A DNA stretch of 64,000 nucleotides from Azospirillum tabaci (GCF_014596085.1 NZ_JACCJY010000008.1:1-64000); one strand, 5' to 3'; numbered from the stretch's first letter, positions 40,474 to 48,813 are shown. Made by a program: numbers and translations. The notes: generated by a model from the sequence alone, not told the origin.

Positions 40474-42396
40474 ATGAACAAGAACAGGCAATCCGGCGGT
40501 CCTTCCGCACCGGACATGCGCAAACTGTCGGATGCTCTGGCCTTGGCCCAGAAAGGCGATCTGGGGCGCGCCGTCGCGTTGTTCGACCAGGCGACCAGGG
40601 GGACCGCCCTGACTCCGCAAATCGCCGGGTTCGGACGGGACCTCCATGCGGCGGTCGGGAACGCGGCCTTCGGGAACCAGCGCTACGACGATGCCCTGAG
40701 CGCGTTCGAGCGGGCGCTCCGCCACGATCCGAATCATCCTGGAATCCTGCTCAACATCGGCAACACTTTGTTCAGGATGGGAGCCTACGACCGCGCCGCC
40801 GGGACGCTCGAACAGGCGCGGTCGCTGCACCCGGCAAGTCCGGACACGCTGCTCAGCCTCTCGGCGGTGCTGTTCCAACTGGGGCGCCTCGCGGAGGCAG
40901 AGCGTCTGGCCCGTCAAGCGGCGGCGGTCGCGCCGAACGCTCCGGCGGTGTGGTTCAATTTGGGGACCGCCCTCAAAGGACAGGACAATCTGGCCGTCGC
41001 CGCGGAGGTCTACCGCCGCGCGCTGAGGATCGCGCCGCAGAATCCGACCGCGACGGTCGGGCTGATCCAGACCAAGCAGCGATCCTGCGACTGGTCCTCC
41101 TTCGATGACGACGCGGTCGAGCTGGAGTCCATCGCGTCGCAGGGCGTGCCGGTCCAGGCGTCCATGATGCTGTCCCACCGCGTTTCCGCCCGGTCGCTCC
41201 TGGCCGCGGCGCGGGCCCACGCGCAGACGATCCGGTCGAAGCCGGTGCGGCTGAAGCCGAAGCCCGCCAGGACGGCCGTCGCCACCATCGCCTACCTGTC
41301 GAACGATTTCCGCCAGCATCCGGTCGCGCAGCTGCTGGCGGAGGTGCTGGCCCTGCACGACCGGTCGCGTTTCCGCGTGGTCGCCTACAGCTACGGCCCG
41401 GACGACGACAGCGTCGAACGCCACCGTGTGCGCGAGGGCGTCGACCGCTTTGTGGACATCGATGCCCTGACCGCGGAGGCCGCCGCCGAAACGATCCGTC
41501 GGGACGACGTCGACATCCTGATCGACCTCAAGGGCTACACCGGCCACCCGCGGCCGCACATCCTCGCCGCGCGGCCGGCACCGGTGCAGGTCCAGCTCCT
41601 CGGCTATCCCGGCACCATGGGCGCGCCGTGGATCGACTACATCGTCGCCGACCCCATCGCCCTGCCGCCGGAGTTGGAGGATGGCTTTACCGAGACGGTC
41701 GCCCGGATGCCGCGCTGCTTCCTGCCGCGGGACCGCCGTTATGACGTCCCCCCAGCGCCGCCACGGTCGGCCTGCGGGCTTCCGGCGGATGGCTTCGTGC
41801 TCGCCTGCTTCAACAACGCCTACAAGATCACGCCCGAGATCTGGGGCGTCTGGATGGCGTTGCTGCACAAGATTTCGGACGCGGTTCTGTGGCTTGCACG
41901 GCCGACCGCGGAGGCCGAACAGAACCTGCTCCAAGCCGCCCAATCGGCGGGGATCGCCGCGGACCGCATCGTCTTCGCGCCCTGGGCACCGACGCTGGCC
42001 GATCACCTGGCCCGGCTTCAGAACGCCGACCTGATGCTGGACACCCTGCATTACGGAGCCCACACGACGGCGAGCGACGCGCTGTGGGTCGGGCTTCCGG
42101 TGGTGACGCTCCCGGGACGCACGCTGCAGTCGCGCGTGGCCGCCAGCCTGCTCCACGCCGCTGGCCTTCCCGAATTCGTGACGGAATCCCTGGCGCACTA
42201 CGAAAGCGCGGTTCTTCGTTGGGCGAACAACCGCGGTGGCCTCGCGGCGGTTCGGGACAGACTGCGGGCCGAACGCGACAGCGGGCCGCTGTTCGATATG
42301 AACGCCTACACACGCTTGCTGGACCAGGCGTTGCTGACGATGCTGGACCGGCAGCGCCGAGGCTTGCCGCCGGCGACGTTCACGGTCGCCGGGTAA
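40474..42396 (+). CDS. TPR-containing SPINDLY/O-GlcNAc-transferase-like glycosyltransferase (GT41)
   Basis: 640 residues. The N-terminal 210 or so residues are about four to five tetratricopeptide repeats (each with the A-x8-Y/F-x6-P rhythm, for example YDDALSAFERALRHDPNHPG). The rest is a GT41 catalytic region with its hallmark blocks: IDLKGYTGHPRPHILAARPA, QLLGYPGTMGAPWIDYIVAD and, near the C-terminus, GAHTTASDALWVGLPVVTLP. It should transfer a sugar (GlcNAc or fucose) to serine/threonine of a protein bound by the TPRs. Bacterial relatives often modify flagellin or other surface proteins, but no such target gene is nearby. RBS TTGGAG precedes the ATG. Confidence 0.85.
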   Translation: MNKNRQSGGPSAPDMRKLSDALALAQKGDLGRAVALFDQATRGTALTPQIAGFGRDLHAAVGNAAFGNQRYDDALSAFERALRHDPNHPGILLNIGNTLFRMGAYDRAAGTLEQARSLHPASPDTLLSLSAVLFQLGRLAEAERLARQAAAVAPNAPAVWFNLGTALKGQDNLAVAAEVYRRALRIAPQNPTATVGLIQTKQRSCDWSSFDDDAVELESIASQGVPVQASMMLSHRVSARSLLAAARAHAQTIRSKPVRLKPKPARTAVATIAYLSNDFRQHPVAQLLAEVLALHDRSRFRVVAYSYGPDDDSVERHRVREGVDRFVDIDALTAEAAAETIRRDDVDILIDLKGYTGHPRPHILAARPAPVQVQLLGYPGTMGAPWIDYIVADPIALPPELEDGFTETVARMPRCFLPRDRRYDVPPAPPRSACGLPADGFVLACFNNAYKITPEIWGVWMALLHKISDAVLWLARPTAEAEQNLLQAAQSAGIAADRIVFAPWAPTLADHLARLQNADLMLDTLHYGAHTTASDALWVGLPVVTLPGRTLQSRVAASLLHAAGLPEFVTESLAHYESAVLRWANNRGGLAAVRDRLRAERDSGPLFDMNAYTRLLDQALLTMLDRQRRGLPPATFTVAG

Positions 42397-42412
42397 AACG
42401 ACGGGCGAAATG

Positions 42413-42447
42413 AAAAAGGACCGCTCCGGAGGAGTCGGTCCTTTTTT
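42413..42447. terminator. Strong rho-independent terminator
   Basis: AAAAAGGACCG (42413-42423) pairs with CGGTCCTTTTT (42436-42446) around a loop that can itself pair; T and A runs flank both sides. It follows the GT41 stop by 16 bases and can also end the convergent small gene transcript. Confidence 0.88.
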
Positions 42448-42501
42448 CCGGCCCGGATGGGCGGGCCGCCGCGTCGTGGGGCCGGATGGCCCTGGCGCCG
42501 G

Positions 42502-42696
42502 TCATTCGCGCATCAGCGTCGGCAGATCGAGCGTCGAGGTGCTGGCCGCCGGGGCGTAGGTGCCCGAGGCCACAGCCTGGTATACGATATACAGCGGAGT
42601 GGCCGAGAACCAAGCGCTGGCGAATTCCGTAACACCCTTGGCGATGCTCGCCAGAAGGCCTTCGTGATGGCTGTGATGAGCGGAAGCGTAAGCCAT
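42502..42696 (-). CDS. Small His-rich protein of unknown function
   Basis: 64 residues. Support comes from a good ribosome-binding site (GAGGAGAC, about 8 bases before the ATG at 42696), a complete frame and a strong terminator downstream. The N-terminus is histidine-rich (MAYASAHHSHHEG) and could bind metal. The middle (FASAWFSATPLYIVYQAVAS) is amphipathic to weakly hydrophobic and may touch the membrane. I do not recognise a family. Confidence 0.6.
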   Translation of the reverse strand: MAYASAHHSHHEGLLASIAKGVTEFASAWFSATPLYIVYQAVASGTYAPAASTSTLDLPTLMRE

Positions 42697-42733
42697 GATG
42701 TGTCTCCTCTGTGCTGATGGAGCTATTGTGCCG

Positions 42734-42761
42734 TGGTATACCCAATACCAGAAGCGCTATG
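42734..42761. promoter_or_regulatory. Palindrome and AGCGCTATG site before the small His-rich gene
   Basis: A perfect inverted repeat TGGTAT-ACCCA-ATACCA (42734-42750) is followed by AGCGCTATG (42753-42761). They lie 38-65 bases upstream of the small gene start on the minus strand. The AGCGCTATG word recurs in the palindrome cluster at 48710-48813 before another tiny gene. The functional role is inference. Confidence 0.35.
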
Positions 42762-42945
42762 CCCGCAGAGCAGCAAGACCGAAAAATTACAGCTTCCTCA
42801 AGCGTTTACCCGCAAAACAGTCGGCGTTACGAACCAAAGTTCCGGATACTCCGGTATGACTCTTCCCGCATGATTGCGTATGTGTTTGCCGTAGAATCGC
42901 GTATTCTCCCATCATTACCCCTGGAGATAATCTGGAGAGCCGTCT

Positions 42946-43554
42946 GTGCCGGTGCATGAGTGGCCGCAGATCGTGCGCGCGTTGCGAAGGCTGCACGGCC
43001 TGACCACCGCGCAGTTCGCCGTCATGCTGGCCACCACCGAGGAAACCGTCGCCCGTTGGGAGTCCGGCGCCGCCCTGCCCGACCCGCGGGAGCAGGCGCT
43101 GTTGCGCGACGTTCTGACCGGCCATTTCCGGCACCACCCCACCTTCCTCGGCCTGAAGGCGATGGTGCGGAGCATGGGTGAGAAGTGCACCCTCTACACG
43201 CCCGGCCTGATCGCCCAGGCCGTGTCCCCGCCGCTGGCCCGATGGCTCGAGCGGCACCGCTTCGACATCGTCGGCTCCTCCCTGCTGCCACGCATCGACG
43301 GGCTGACCGCGGAGATGATGGAGCGCTACGCCCTGCCCATGCTGGAAGGGACGAACGACGTTCTGTCGGTCACCTACAACGACCGGGCCGTGGCCTTCCG
43401 CAACGCCGTCATCAACCGGCGGCTGAGCGTCGTCCCGGTGGACGGCGTGCGCGTCCTCGTGCTGGTGGACCGGGTGCTCTATCTGGACGACGGCCGGGAC
43501 ATGCCGGACCCGGATCTCCACATGCTCACCGCCGACCAGCTCGTCGACGACTGA
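42946..43554 (+). CDS. Helix-turn-helix domain protein
   Basis: 202 residues from the GTG at 42946 with GGAG 11 bases upstream. The first 60 residues form an XRE-like helix-turn-helix (ALRRLHGLTTAQFAVMLATT, ETVARWESGAALPDPREQAL). The remaining 140 residues are an unrecognised globular domain (VSPPLARWLERHRFDIVGSS, VVPVDGVRVLVLVDRVLYLD) that might bind an effector. It could regulate itself or the divergent small gene. The 249-base gap between them is AT-richer than the surroundings and carries the palindrome at 42734-42750. Confidence 0.75.
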   Translation: MPVHEWPQIVRALRRLHGLTTAQFAVMLATTEETVARWESGAALPDPREQALLRDVLTGHFRHHPTFLGLKAMVRSMGEKCTLYTPGLIAQAVSPPLARWLERHRFDIVGSSLLPRIDGLTAEMMERYALPMLEGTNDVLSVTYNDRAVAFRNAVINRRLSVVPVDGVRVLVLVDRVLYLDDGRDMPDPDLHMLTADQLVDD

Positions 43555-43632
43555 CCGGCTTTCCGAAGGTCCGGCTTGCCCCCGGCGGCGTTGTCTGCTC
43601 CATGGACGCCGGTACGGAGGGGAGCCAAAACC

Positions 43633-44673
43633 TTGAGCACGGGACTGATCGCACTGTTGGACGATGTGGCTGGCTTGGCGAAGGTCGCCGCGGCCTCGCT
43701 GGATGACGCCGCGGGACAGGCGGCACGCGCGGGAGCCAAGGCCGCCGGGGTGGTGGTGGACGACGCCGCGGTGACGCCACGCTATGTGGTCGGCTTCACC
43801 GCCGACCGCGAACTGCCGATCATCGGCAAGATCGCACTGGGTTCGTTGAAGAACAAGTTGGTGTTTTTGCTGCCCCTGGCGCTGGCGCTCAGCCTCGTCG
43901 CGCCCTGGGCGATCACGCCCCTGCTGATGCTCGGCGGCGGCTTCCTCTGCTACGAGGGGGCGGAGAAGGTGTGGGAGGCCCTGCGCCCCCACGCAGCGCA
44001 TCATGACGCCGAAGGACTGGGCGCCGCGGGGCAGGACGCCGCGCAGTTCGAGCGGGAGAAGATCAACAGCGCCATCAAGACCGACCTGATCCTGTCAGCG
44101 GAGATCATGGCCATCGTCCTCTCCACGATCGCCGCCGAAACCTCCTCCTTTTGGATGCAGGCTGCCGTTCTTGCGGTCGTCGGGGCGGGCATCACCGGCA
44201 TCGTTTACGGCGCGGTGGCGCTGATCGTGAAGGCGGACGACGTGGGCCTGTCGCTGGCCCAGAACGGGCGTCCGGCGGCCAGTCTCCTGGGGTTGCGCAC
44301 ACCCTACTCCGATGCGCCGGGCGGGGCCGACCGGGCGCTCGCCCCGGTGACCCAGGCGATCGGACGCGGGCTGGTCAAGGGAATGCCGGTTTTCCTGAAA
44401 CTGCTGGCCCTGGTCGGCACCGCCGCCATGCTGTGGGTGGGCGGCGGCATCGTCGTCCATGGGCTGGAAGGCTTCGGCCTGACCGCGATCGGACACACGA
44501 TCCACGGTGCCGCCGTGGCGGCCGGAGAGGCCGTTCCGGCGGCGAAGGCCGCGGTGGAATGGCTGGTCGGGGCGGCGGGAGCCGGGGTGTTCGGGCTTCT
44601 GCTGGGCGCCCTGCTGATCCCCCTGGTGCACAAGGTGATCAAGCCGCTCTGGGGCATGGTGACGGGAAAGTAG
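43633..44673 (+). CDS. DUF808/YedI-family inner-membrane protein
   Basis: 346 residues if begun at the TTG at 43633. That start is favoured over 43576 because GGAGGGGAG lies upstream and the product then opens with STGLIALLDDVAGLAKVAAA, as DUF808 proteins do. Family segments DRELPIIGKIALGSLKNKLV and ITPLLMLGGGFLCYEGAEKV are present, with about seven to eight membrane helices. The function of the family is unknown. Confidence 0.85.
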   Translation: MSTGLIALLDDVAGLAKVAAASLDDAAGQAARAGAKAAGVVVDDAAVTPRYVVGFTADRELPIIGKIALGSLKNKLVFLLPLALALSLVAPWAITPLLMLGGGFLCYEGAEKVWEALRPHAAHHDAEGLGAAGQDAAQFEREKINSAIKTDLILSAEIMAIVLSTIAAETSSFWMQAAVLAVVGAGITGIVYGAVALIVKADDVGLSLAQNGRPAASLLGLRTPYSDAPGGADRALAPVTQAIGRGLVKGMPVFLKLLALVGTAAMLWVGGGIVVHGLEGFGLTAIGHTIHGAAVAAGEAVPAAKAAVEWLVGAAGAGVFGLLLGALLIPLVHKVIKPLWGMVTGK

Positions 44674-44694
44674 CGTGGCCCAGGGCGAAGCGCG

Positions 44695-44723
44695 AAGGGG
44701 CGGCCCTGCCCGGACCGCCCCTT
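44695..44723. terminator. Possible terminator hairpin after the DUF808 gene
   Basis: AAGGGGCGG (44695-44703) pairs with CCGCCCCTT (44715-44723). It lies 22 bases after the stop codon. Only a very short T tract follows, so termination may depend on other factors. Confidence 0.5.
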
Positions 44724-44827
44724 GGCGTTGCCCTTCACACGCGGCCCTGCCCCGTTTCCACAATGACAAGGACGCTCCATGGACGGGGCTTGGTGTGCCC
44801 GGACCGGCCGTGGGTCCGCCGAGAGAT

Positions 44828-44858
44828 CGGAGCGCCATATATTAGTATATCAGCGCTC
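44828..44858. repeat. 31-bp inverted repeat with AT-rich operator-like core
   Basis: Perfect arms GGAGCGC (44828-44834) and GCGCTCC (44852-44858) enclose the AT-rich core CATATATTAGTATATCA. The 18-mer 44835-44852 is identical at 17 of 18 positions to 50516-50533 upstream of the MFS gene. It lies 24 bases beyond the dctM stop, in a convergent gap with no promoter to control. It may act as a terminator hairpin for dctPQM, or be a displaced operator. Confidence 0.55.
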
Positions 44859-44882
44859 CAACTCCTGGCAAGCCCCCTTCCC

Positions 44883-46160
44883 TCACATCAGCATGTTCGG
44901 CAGGAACAGCACCAGCCCCGGCCAGAGCGTCAGCACGGCGACCAGCAGGACGATGGTGCCGACGAAGGGCAGCGATTCGACGACATACTCCTCCACCGGA
45001 CAGTCGAGCAGGCTGCACACCGTGTACATGGCCACGCCCACCGGCGGCGTCATGGAGCCCAGCGTGACGATGGTCATCATCAGGATGCCGAAATGCACCG
45101 GATCGACGCCCAGCGGCGTCACGATGGGGAGGAAGATCGGCGTCAGCAGCAGGACCAGCACCGTGCTCTCGACGAACAGCCCGGCGATGAACAGGAAGAT
45201 CAGGATCAGCGCCACCACCAGCAGCGGGTTGGTGGTGAGCTGGGTCATCGCCTCGGCGATGGTCTGGGGCGCCTGCTCGAAGATGATGGCGTAGCCGACC
45301 ATGCCGGAGAACAGGATGATGAGCATGATCAGGCCGGTGTCCACCACCGCTTCCTGAAGCGCCTCGGCCACCGCGGCCCAGGTCAGTTCCCGGTGCAGCA
45401 GGAAGCCGACGACGGCGGCGTAGACGACGGCGAAGGCGCCGACCTCCGACGGGGTGAACAACCCGCCGCGGATCGCGAACAGCAGGGCCACCGGGAACAG
45501 CAGCGCCCACTTCGCGTCGGCCACCGCCCGCCACACGGCGCGCAGGGTCGGACGCTCCGCCATTTCGGGACGGTAGCCGCGGCGACGCGCGATCAGCCAG
45601 ACGGTCAGCATCAGCCCGGCCATCATCATGAAGCCGGGGATGACGCCGGCCAGGAACAGCCGCCCGATCGACACGTTGCCGACGAAGCCGTAGAGGATCA
45701 GCCCCAGGCTGGGCGGGATGGTCGCGGTGATCAGCGAACCGACCGCGATGGCGGCGGCGGTGAAGCCCTTCGAATAGCCGCGGGCGATCAGGCTGGGGCC
45801 GAGGATGCGCGCCTCCATCGCGGCGTCGGCCACCGCCGAGCCGGAGACGCCGCCCATCAGGGTGGACAGCACGATGCAGACCTGCGCCAGCCCGCCGGAC
45901 ATCCAGGACACCAGCACGTTGGAGCAGTTGATCAGGCGGCTGGTGATGCCCGTCCGGTTCATCATGTGCCCGGCCAGCACGAAGAAGGGCACGGCCAGCA
46001 GCGGGAAGCTCTGCGAGGCCGAGGCGACCTGCTGCACCCCGATGGACATCGGGATGATGTCGTTCGTGGCGAAGAAGGAGAAGCCGGCGATGCCGATGGC
46101 GAAGGCGATCGGAAGCCCGAACGCCATCAGCGCGAAGAAGGTAACGGCAAGCAGGGTCAC
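44883..46160 (-). CDS. dctM: TRAP transporter large permease (DctM)
   Basis: 425 residues from the GTG at 46160, which overlaps the dctQ stop by 4 bases (GTGA). About twelve membrane helices. Typical DctM blocks: FGLPIAFAIGIAGFSFF near the start, MNRTGITSRLINCSNVLV, LMGGVSGSAVADAAM and the repeat-like IPPSLGLILYGFVGNVSIG. It is the ion-coupled translocator of the tripartite system and takes substrate from DctP using a sodium or proton gradient. With dctQ and dctP it forms one minus-strand operon. Confidence 0.94.
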   Translation of the reverse strand: MTLLAVTFFALMAFGLPIAFAIGIAGFSFFATNDIIPMSIGVQQVASASQSFPLLAVPFFVLAGHMMNRTGITSRLINCSNVLVSWMSGGLAQVCIVLSTLMGGVSGSAVADAAMEARILGPSLIARGYSKGFTAAAIAVGSLITATIPPSLGLILYGFVGNVSIGRLFLAGVIPGFMMMAGLMLTVWLIARRRGYRPEMAERPTLRAVWRAVADAKWALLFPVALLFAIRGGLFTPSEVGAFAVVYAAVVGFLLHRELTWAAVAEALQEAVVDTGLIMLIILFSGMVGYAIIFEQAPQTIAEAMTQLTTNPLLVVALILIFLFIAGLFVESTVLVLLLTPIFLPIVTPLGVDPVHFGILMMTIVTLGSMTPPVGVAMYTVCSLLDCPVEEYVVESLPFVGTIVLLVAVLTLWPGLVLFLPNMLM

Positions 46161-46675
46161 GGCACGACCTCCTCGATGTCGCCGGATTTCGGGGCCGGGG
46201 CGAAGACCGGCTTGGGGTGGCGGCGCAGCTCGCGCAGGGTGTCCAGGATCTGGCCGGTCAGCGTGATGGCGAGCAGCAGGCAGCCCACCGGCACCGCGGC
46301 GGTGACGAAGGCGTAGCTGATGCCGCTGTCGCCGAACTGGCGTTCCAGGTTCAGCATGGTCAGCCGGTAGCCCATCACCGTCATGGTGAGAAGGAAGACA
46401 ACGACCAGCACGCCCAGCACGACGTCCAGCGTGGCCCGCGCGGAGTCGGGAAGGCGCTTGACCAGATAGTCGATGCCGATGTGGGCGCGCTTGCGCAGCG
46501 CCATGTCGGCGCCGAGGAAGGCGACCCAGACGAACAGGAGCTGCGCCACGTCCACCGACCAGACCAGGGGATGGCCGAACCAGCGCATGACGCCGGCGGC
46601 GAAGACGAGCAGAACGATGGCGGCGAGGAGAAGCATCGCCAGGACGGCTTCCCCCTTGTGAAACAAGGACGACAT
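46157..46675 (-). CDS. dctQ: TRAP transporter small permease (DctQ)
   Basis: 172 residues from the ATG at 46675, four membrane helices. The family segments FGHPLVWSVDVAQLLFVWVA and LGADMALRKRAHIGIDYLV are clear. It forms the membrane complex with DctM. It is separated from dctP by 138 bases that contain a perfect 18-bp hairpin, while it overlaps dctM by 4 bases. Confidence 0.93.
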   Translation of the reverse strand: MSSLFHKGEAVLAMLLLAAIVLLVFAAGVMRWFGHPLVWSVDVAQLLFVWVAFLGADMALRKRAHIGIDYLVKRLPDSARATLDVVLGVLVVVFLLTMTVMGYRLTMLNLERQFGDSGISYAFVTAAVPVGCLLLAITLTGQILDTLRELRRHPKPVFAPAPKSGDIEEVVP

Positions 46676-46738
46676 GATGGCGGTCCCTTGATGGCGGAAG
46701 GTGGCGGCAGGCAGCGTTGAATGTGGAAGGTACTGGCC

Positions 46739-46784
46739 CCCACCCCGGCCCTCCCCTACGACAGCGGGGGAGGGCCGGGGTGGG
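46739..46784. repeat. Perfect 18-bp hairpin between dctP and dctQ
   Basis: Arms 46739-46756 (CCCACCCCGGCCCTCCCC) and 46767-46784 are exact complements around a 10-base loop. It lies 30 bases after the dctP stop. Placed inside the operon, it could protect the dctP message 3' end or attenuate read-through into dctQM. Its CCCTCCCC/GGGGAGGG core links it to the other palindromic units of the window. Confidence 0.75.
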
Positions 46785-46813
46785 AGCAACGTCAGCGCGA
46801 ACCGAATCCCGCG

Positions 46814-47797
46814 TCAGTTCTGCAGCAGCTTTTCCACGTCCTTGTGGAGTTCGGCGTAGCCCAGCTTCTCGTAGACCGGCGCGGTGGCCTTGCGGAAGGG
46901 CGTCACGTCGATCTCCTCGATCGTCATGCCCTTGTCCTTCATCTGCTTCTCGAAGTCGGCGAGCGACGCCTGGGTGGCGCGCGACGCGCTGTCGCCGGCC
47001 TTCAGCGCCTCTTCCTTCAGGATCGTCTGCTGCTCCGGCGGCAGCTTGTCGAACCAGGCGGCGCTGGTGACGATCCCGGTGATCAGGTTGATGTGGCCGG
47101 TCTTGGTGATGCGGTTGGTCACCTCGTACAGGCGAGCGCCGAAGCTGGCGGGGTGCTGGGCCTCGACGCCGTCGATCACCTTTTGCTGGAGGCCGGTGTA
47201 GACCTCCGACCAGCCCATCGGGGTCGGGGTGGCGCCCATGGCGCGGATCGTCTCCATCCACACCGGCGCGCCCGGCGTGCGCATGCGGATGCCGGCGAGG
47301 TCTTCCGGTCCCTTCACCGGCTTGTTGGTCAGCAGGTGCCGTTCGCCCTGCCACCAGTTGAAGGACAGCACCTGATGGCCCGACGCCTTGCGCAGCTTGT
47401 CCGACCACTGGTCGAACAACGGCGAGGTGACGACCTTGCGGATGCCCTCGTAGCCCTGGGCAAGGTACGGTCCTCCCAGAACGCCGAACTCCTTCACGAA
47501 GACGGCAAGACGCCCGCCGTCCACGACCACCGCGACCCCCGCCCCGGCGCGGGCCTGCTCCAGCACATCCTCGTCCTTGCCGAGCTGCGAGCCGGGGAAC
47601 AGGCGGACGGCCATCTTGCCGCCGGACCGCGCCTCGACGTTCTTCTTGAACTCCTCCAGCCCCTTGTAGAGCGGGTCCTGCTGGGCCAGCGCCGTGTTGA
47701 CGCTGAGCGTGTAGTCGGCCGCCAGCGCGCCGCCGGCGACGGTGGCCAGCGCAAAGCCGAGGGCGGCCACGCGCCAAGTGCGGGTGATGATGCTCAT
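46814..47797 (-). CDS. dctP: TRAP transporter substrate-binding protein (DctP)
   Basis: 327 residues from the ATG at 47797, with a near-ideal AGGGAGGA ribosome-binding site; a longer open frame above is not used. A Sec signal peptide ends at about residue 26 (GGALA before ADYTL). DctP hallmarks: GSQLGKDEDVLEQARAGAG, LTNKPVKGPEDLAGIRMRTP (with the arginine that pairs with the ligand carboxylate) and YEVTNRITKTGH. It catches an organic acid in the periplasm and hands it to DctQM. The ExuT-like MFS gene and FadR-type regulator nearby point to a sugar acid, but this is inference. Confidence 0.93.
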   Translation of the reverse strand: MSIITRTWRVAALGFALATVAGGALAADYTLSVNTALAQQDPLYKGLEEFKKNVEARSGGKMAVRLFPGSQLGKDEDVLEQARAGAGVAVVVDGGRLAVFVKEFGVLGGPYLAQGYEGIRKVVTSPLFDQWSDKLRKASGHQVLSFNWWQGERHLLTNKPVKGPEDLAGIRMRTPGAPVWMETIRAMGATPTPMGWSEVYTGLQQKVIDGVEAQHPASFGARLYEVTNRITKTGHINLITGIVTSAAWFDKLPPEQQTILKEEALKAGDSASRATQASLADFEKQMKDKGMTIEEIDVTPFRKATAPVYEKLGYAELHKDVEKLLQN

Positions 47798-47856
47798 GTT
47801 TCCTCCCTTTGAGGACAACGCCTCTTGCACGGAGGCGATTGTTCGGTACGCGACTG

Positions 47857-47873
47857 GTATGGTAGTATACAAG
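47857..47873. promoter_or_regulatory. Operator-like palindrome between dctP and gntR
   Basis: GTATG-GTAG-TATAC (47857-47870) followed by AAG lies in the 184-base divergent promoter of dctP and the GntR gene. Its layout (five-base arms around a four-base centre) matches the ATATA-TTAG-TATAT core at 44836-44849 and ATATA-TTAA-TATAT at 50517-50530. FadR-subfamily GntR proteins commonly bind short palindromes of this kind. Confidence 0.5.
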
Positions 47874-47981
47874 AATGGTGTTGTCTATGGGCTTGCGAAC
47901 GGTGCAGGATGAATCCGCCGTCGAGGATCATCCGGGCGGGCACCGACGGGACGGACTGCAAAAAGAAGGGATGGGGAGAGC

Positions 47982-48701
47982 ATGTTGAGGAGGATCGAGC
48001 CGGATTCGACGGAGCCCGTGGCGCGCCGCGTCTTCCGGGAACTGCGCCACGCCATCGTGACGATGCAGTTCCAGCCCGGCCAGCCGCTGTCCGAGCAGGA
48101 GGTGGCCGGCCAGCTTGGGGTCAGCCGCCAGCCGGTGCGCGAAGCCTTCATCAAGCTGAGCGAGTCCGGGCTGGTCGTCATCCGCCCGCAGCGCGGCACC
48201 TTCGTGGTGAAGATTTCGGCCAAGCAGGTGATGGACGCCCGCTTCGTCCGCGAGGCGGTGGAGCTGGCGGTGGCGCGCAAGGCCGGCGAAGGGTTGCCCG
48301 CCCGCGCCGTCGCGGAGTTGGAGGCCAATCTCAAAGCGCAGCGCGAGGCCGCCCAAAGCACCAATCCGGCGGCCTTCCTGGAGTTGGACGAAGCCTTCCA
48401 CCGCACCATCGCGCTGGGGGTGGATTGCGAATACGCTTGGCGGGTGGTGGAGGAGACCAAGGCCCAGATGGACCGCGTGCGCTACCTCAGCCTGCCGCAG
48501 GCAACCCCGCTGGACCGGCTGATCGCCCAGCACGAGCAAATCGTCGAAGGAATCCGGGCGCGCTGTCCCGACGCCGCGGAGGCCGCCATGCGCCTGCATC
48601 TGCGCGAGATCCTGAACTCCCTGCCCGAGTTGGCCCGGCGCTTCCCCGACCTGTTCGACAGCGATTCCGCCCCCGCCGAACCGATCGCCGAATCCGCATG
48701 A
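47982..48701 (+). CDS. GntR-family (FadR subfamily) transcriptional regulator
   Basis: 239 residues. The N-terminal winged helix carries ARRVFRELRHAIVTMQFQPG and LSEQEVAGQLGVSRQPVREA. The C-terminal all-helical FCD domain has the metal/ligand residues in ELDEAFHRTIALG, then a histidine in IAQHEQIVEGI and another in AAMRLHLREIL. Such regulators respond to an organic acid and repress uptake genes. It is divergent from dctPQM, so it very probably controls that operon, and the palindromes here and upstream of the MFS gene suggest the MFS gene too. Confidence 0.92.
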   Translation: MLRRIEPDSTEPVARRVFRELRHAIVTMQFQPGQPLSEQEVAGQLGVSRQPVREAFIKLSESGLVVIRPQRGTFVVKISAKQVMDARFVREAVELAVARKAGEGLPARAVAELEANLKAQREAAQSTNPAAFLELDEAFHRTIALGVDCEYAWRVVEETKAQMDRVRYLSLPQATPLDRLIAQHEQIVEGIRARCPDAAEAAMRLHLREILNSLPELARRFPDLFDSDSAPAEPIAESA

Positions 48702-48709
48702 ACACTGGA

Positions 48710-48813
48710 TTCATAGCGCTGCAATTGACTCAGTAGCAGCGCTGTGAAGAGCGCTATGAATACTTGAACTCTCCAGGGCTTCGACTTATAACAGCGCTAT
48801 GTTGCGCTGCAAT
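48710..48813. repeat. Cluster of AGCGCT palindromes
   Basis: Within 104 bases there are four AGCGCT cores and one more GCGCT half. TTCATAGCGCT (48710-48720) is the exact inverse of AGCGCTATGAA (48750-48760). CATAGCGCTG (48712-48721) is the inverse of CAGCGCTATG (48792-48801). GCGCTGCAAT occurs directly repeated at 48716-48725 and 48804-48813. It starts 9 bases after the gntR stop and ends about 120 bases before a 26-residue reading frame. It looks like a multi-site binding region for a protein, or a foldable RNA leader. Confidence 0.6.
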
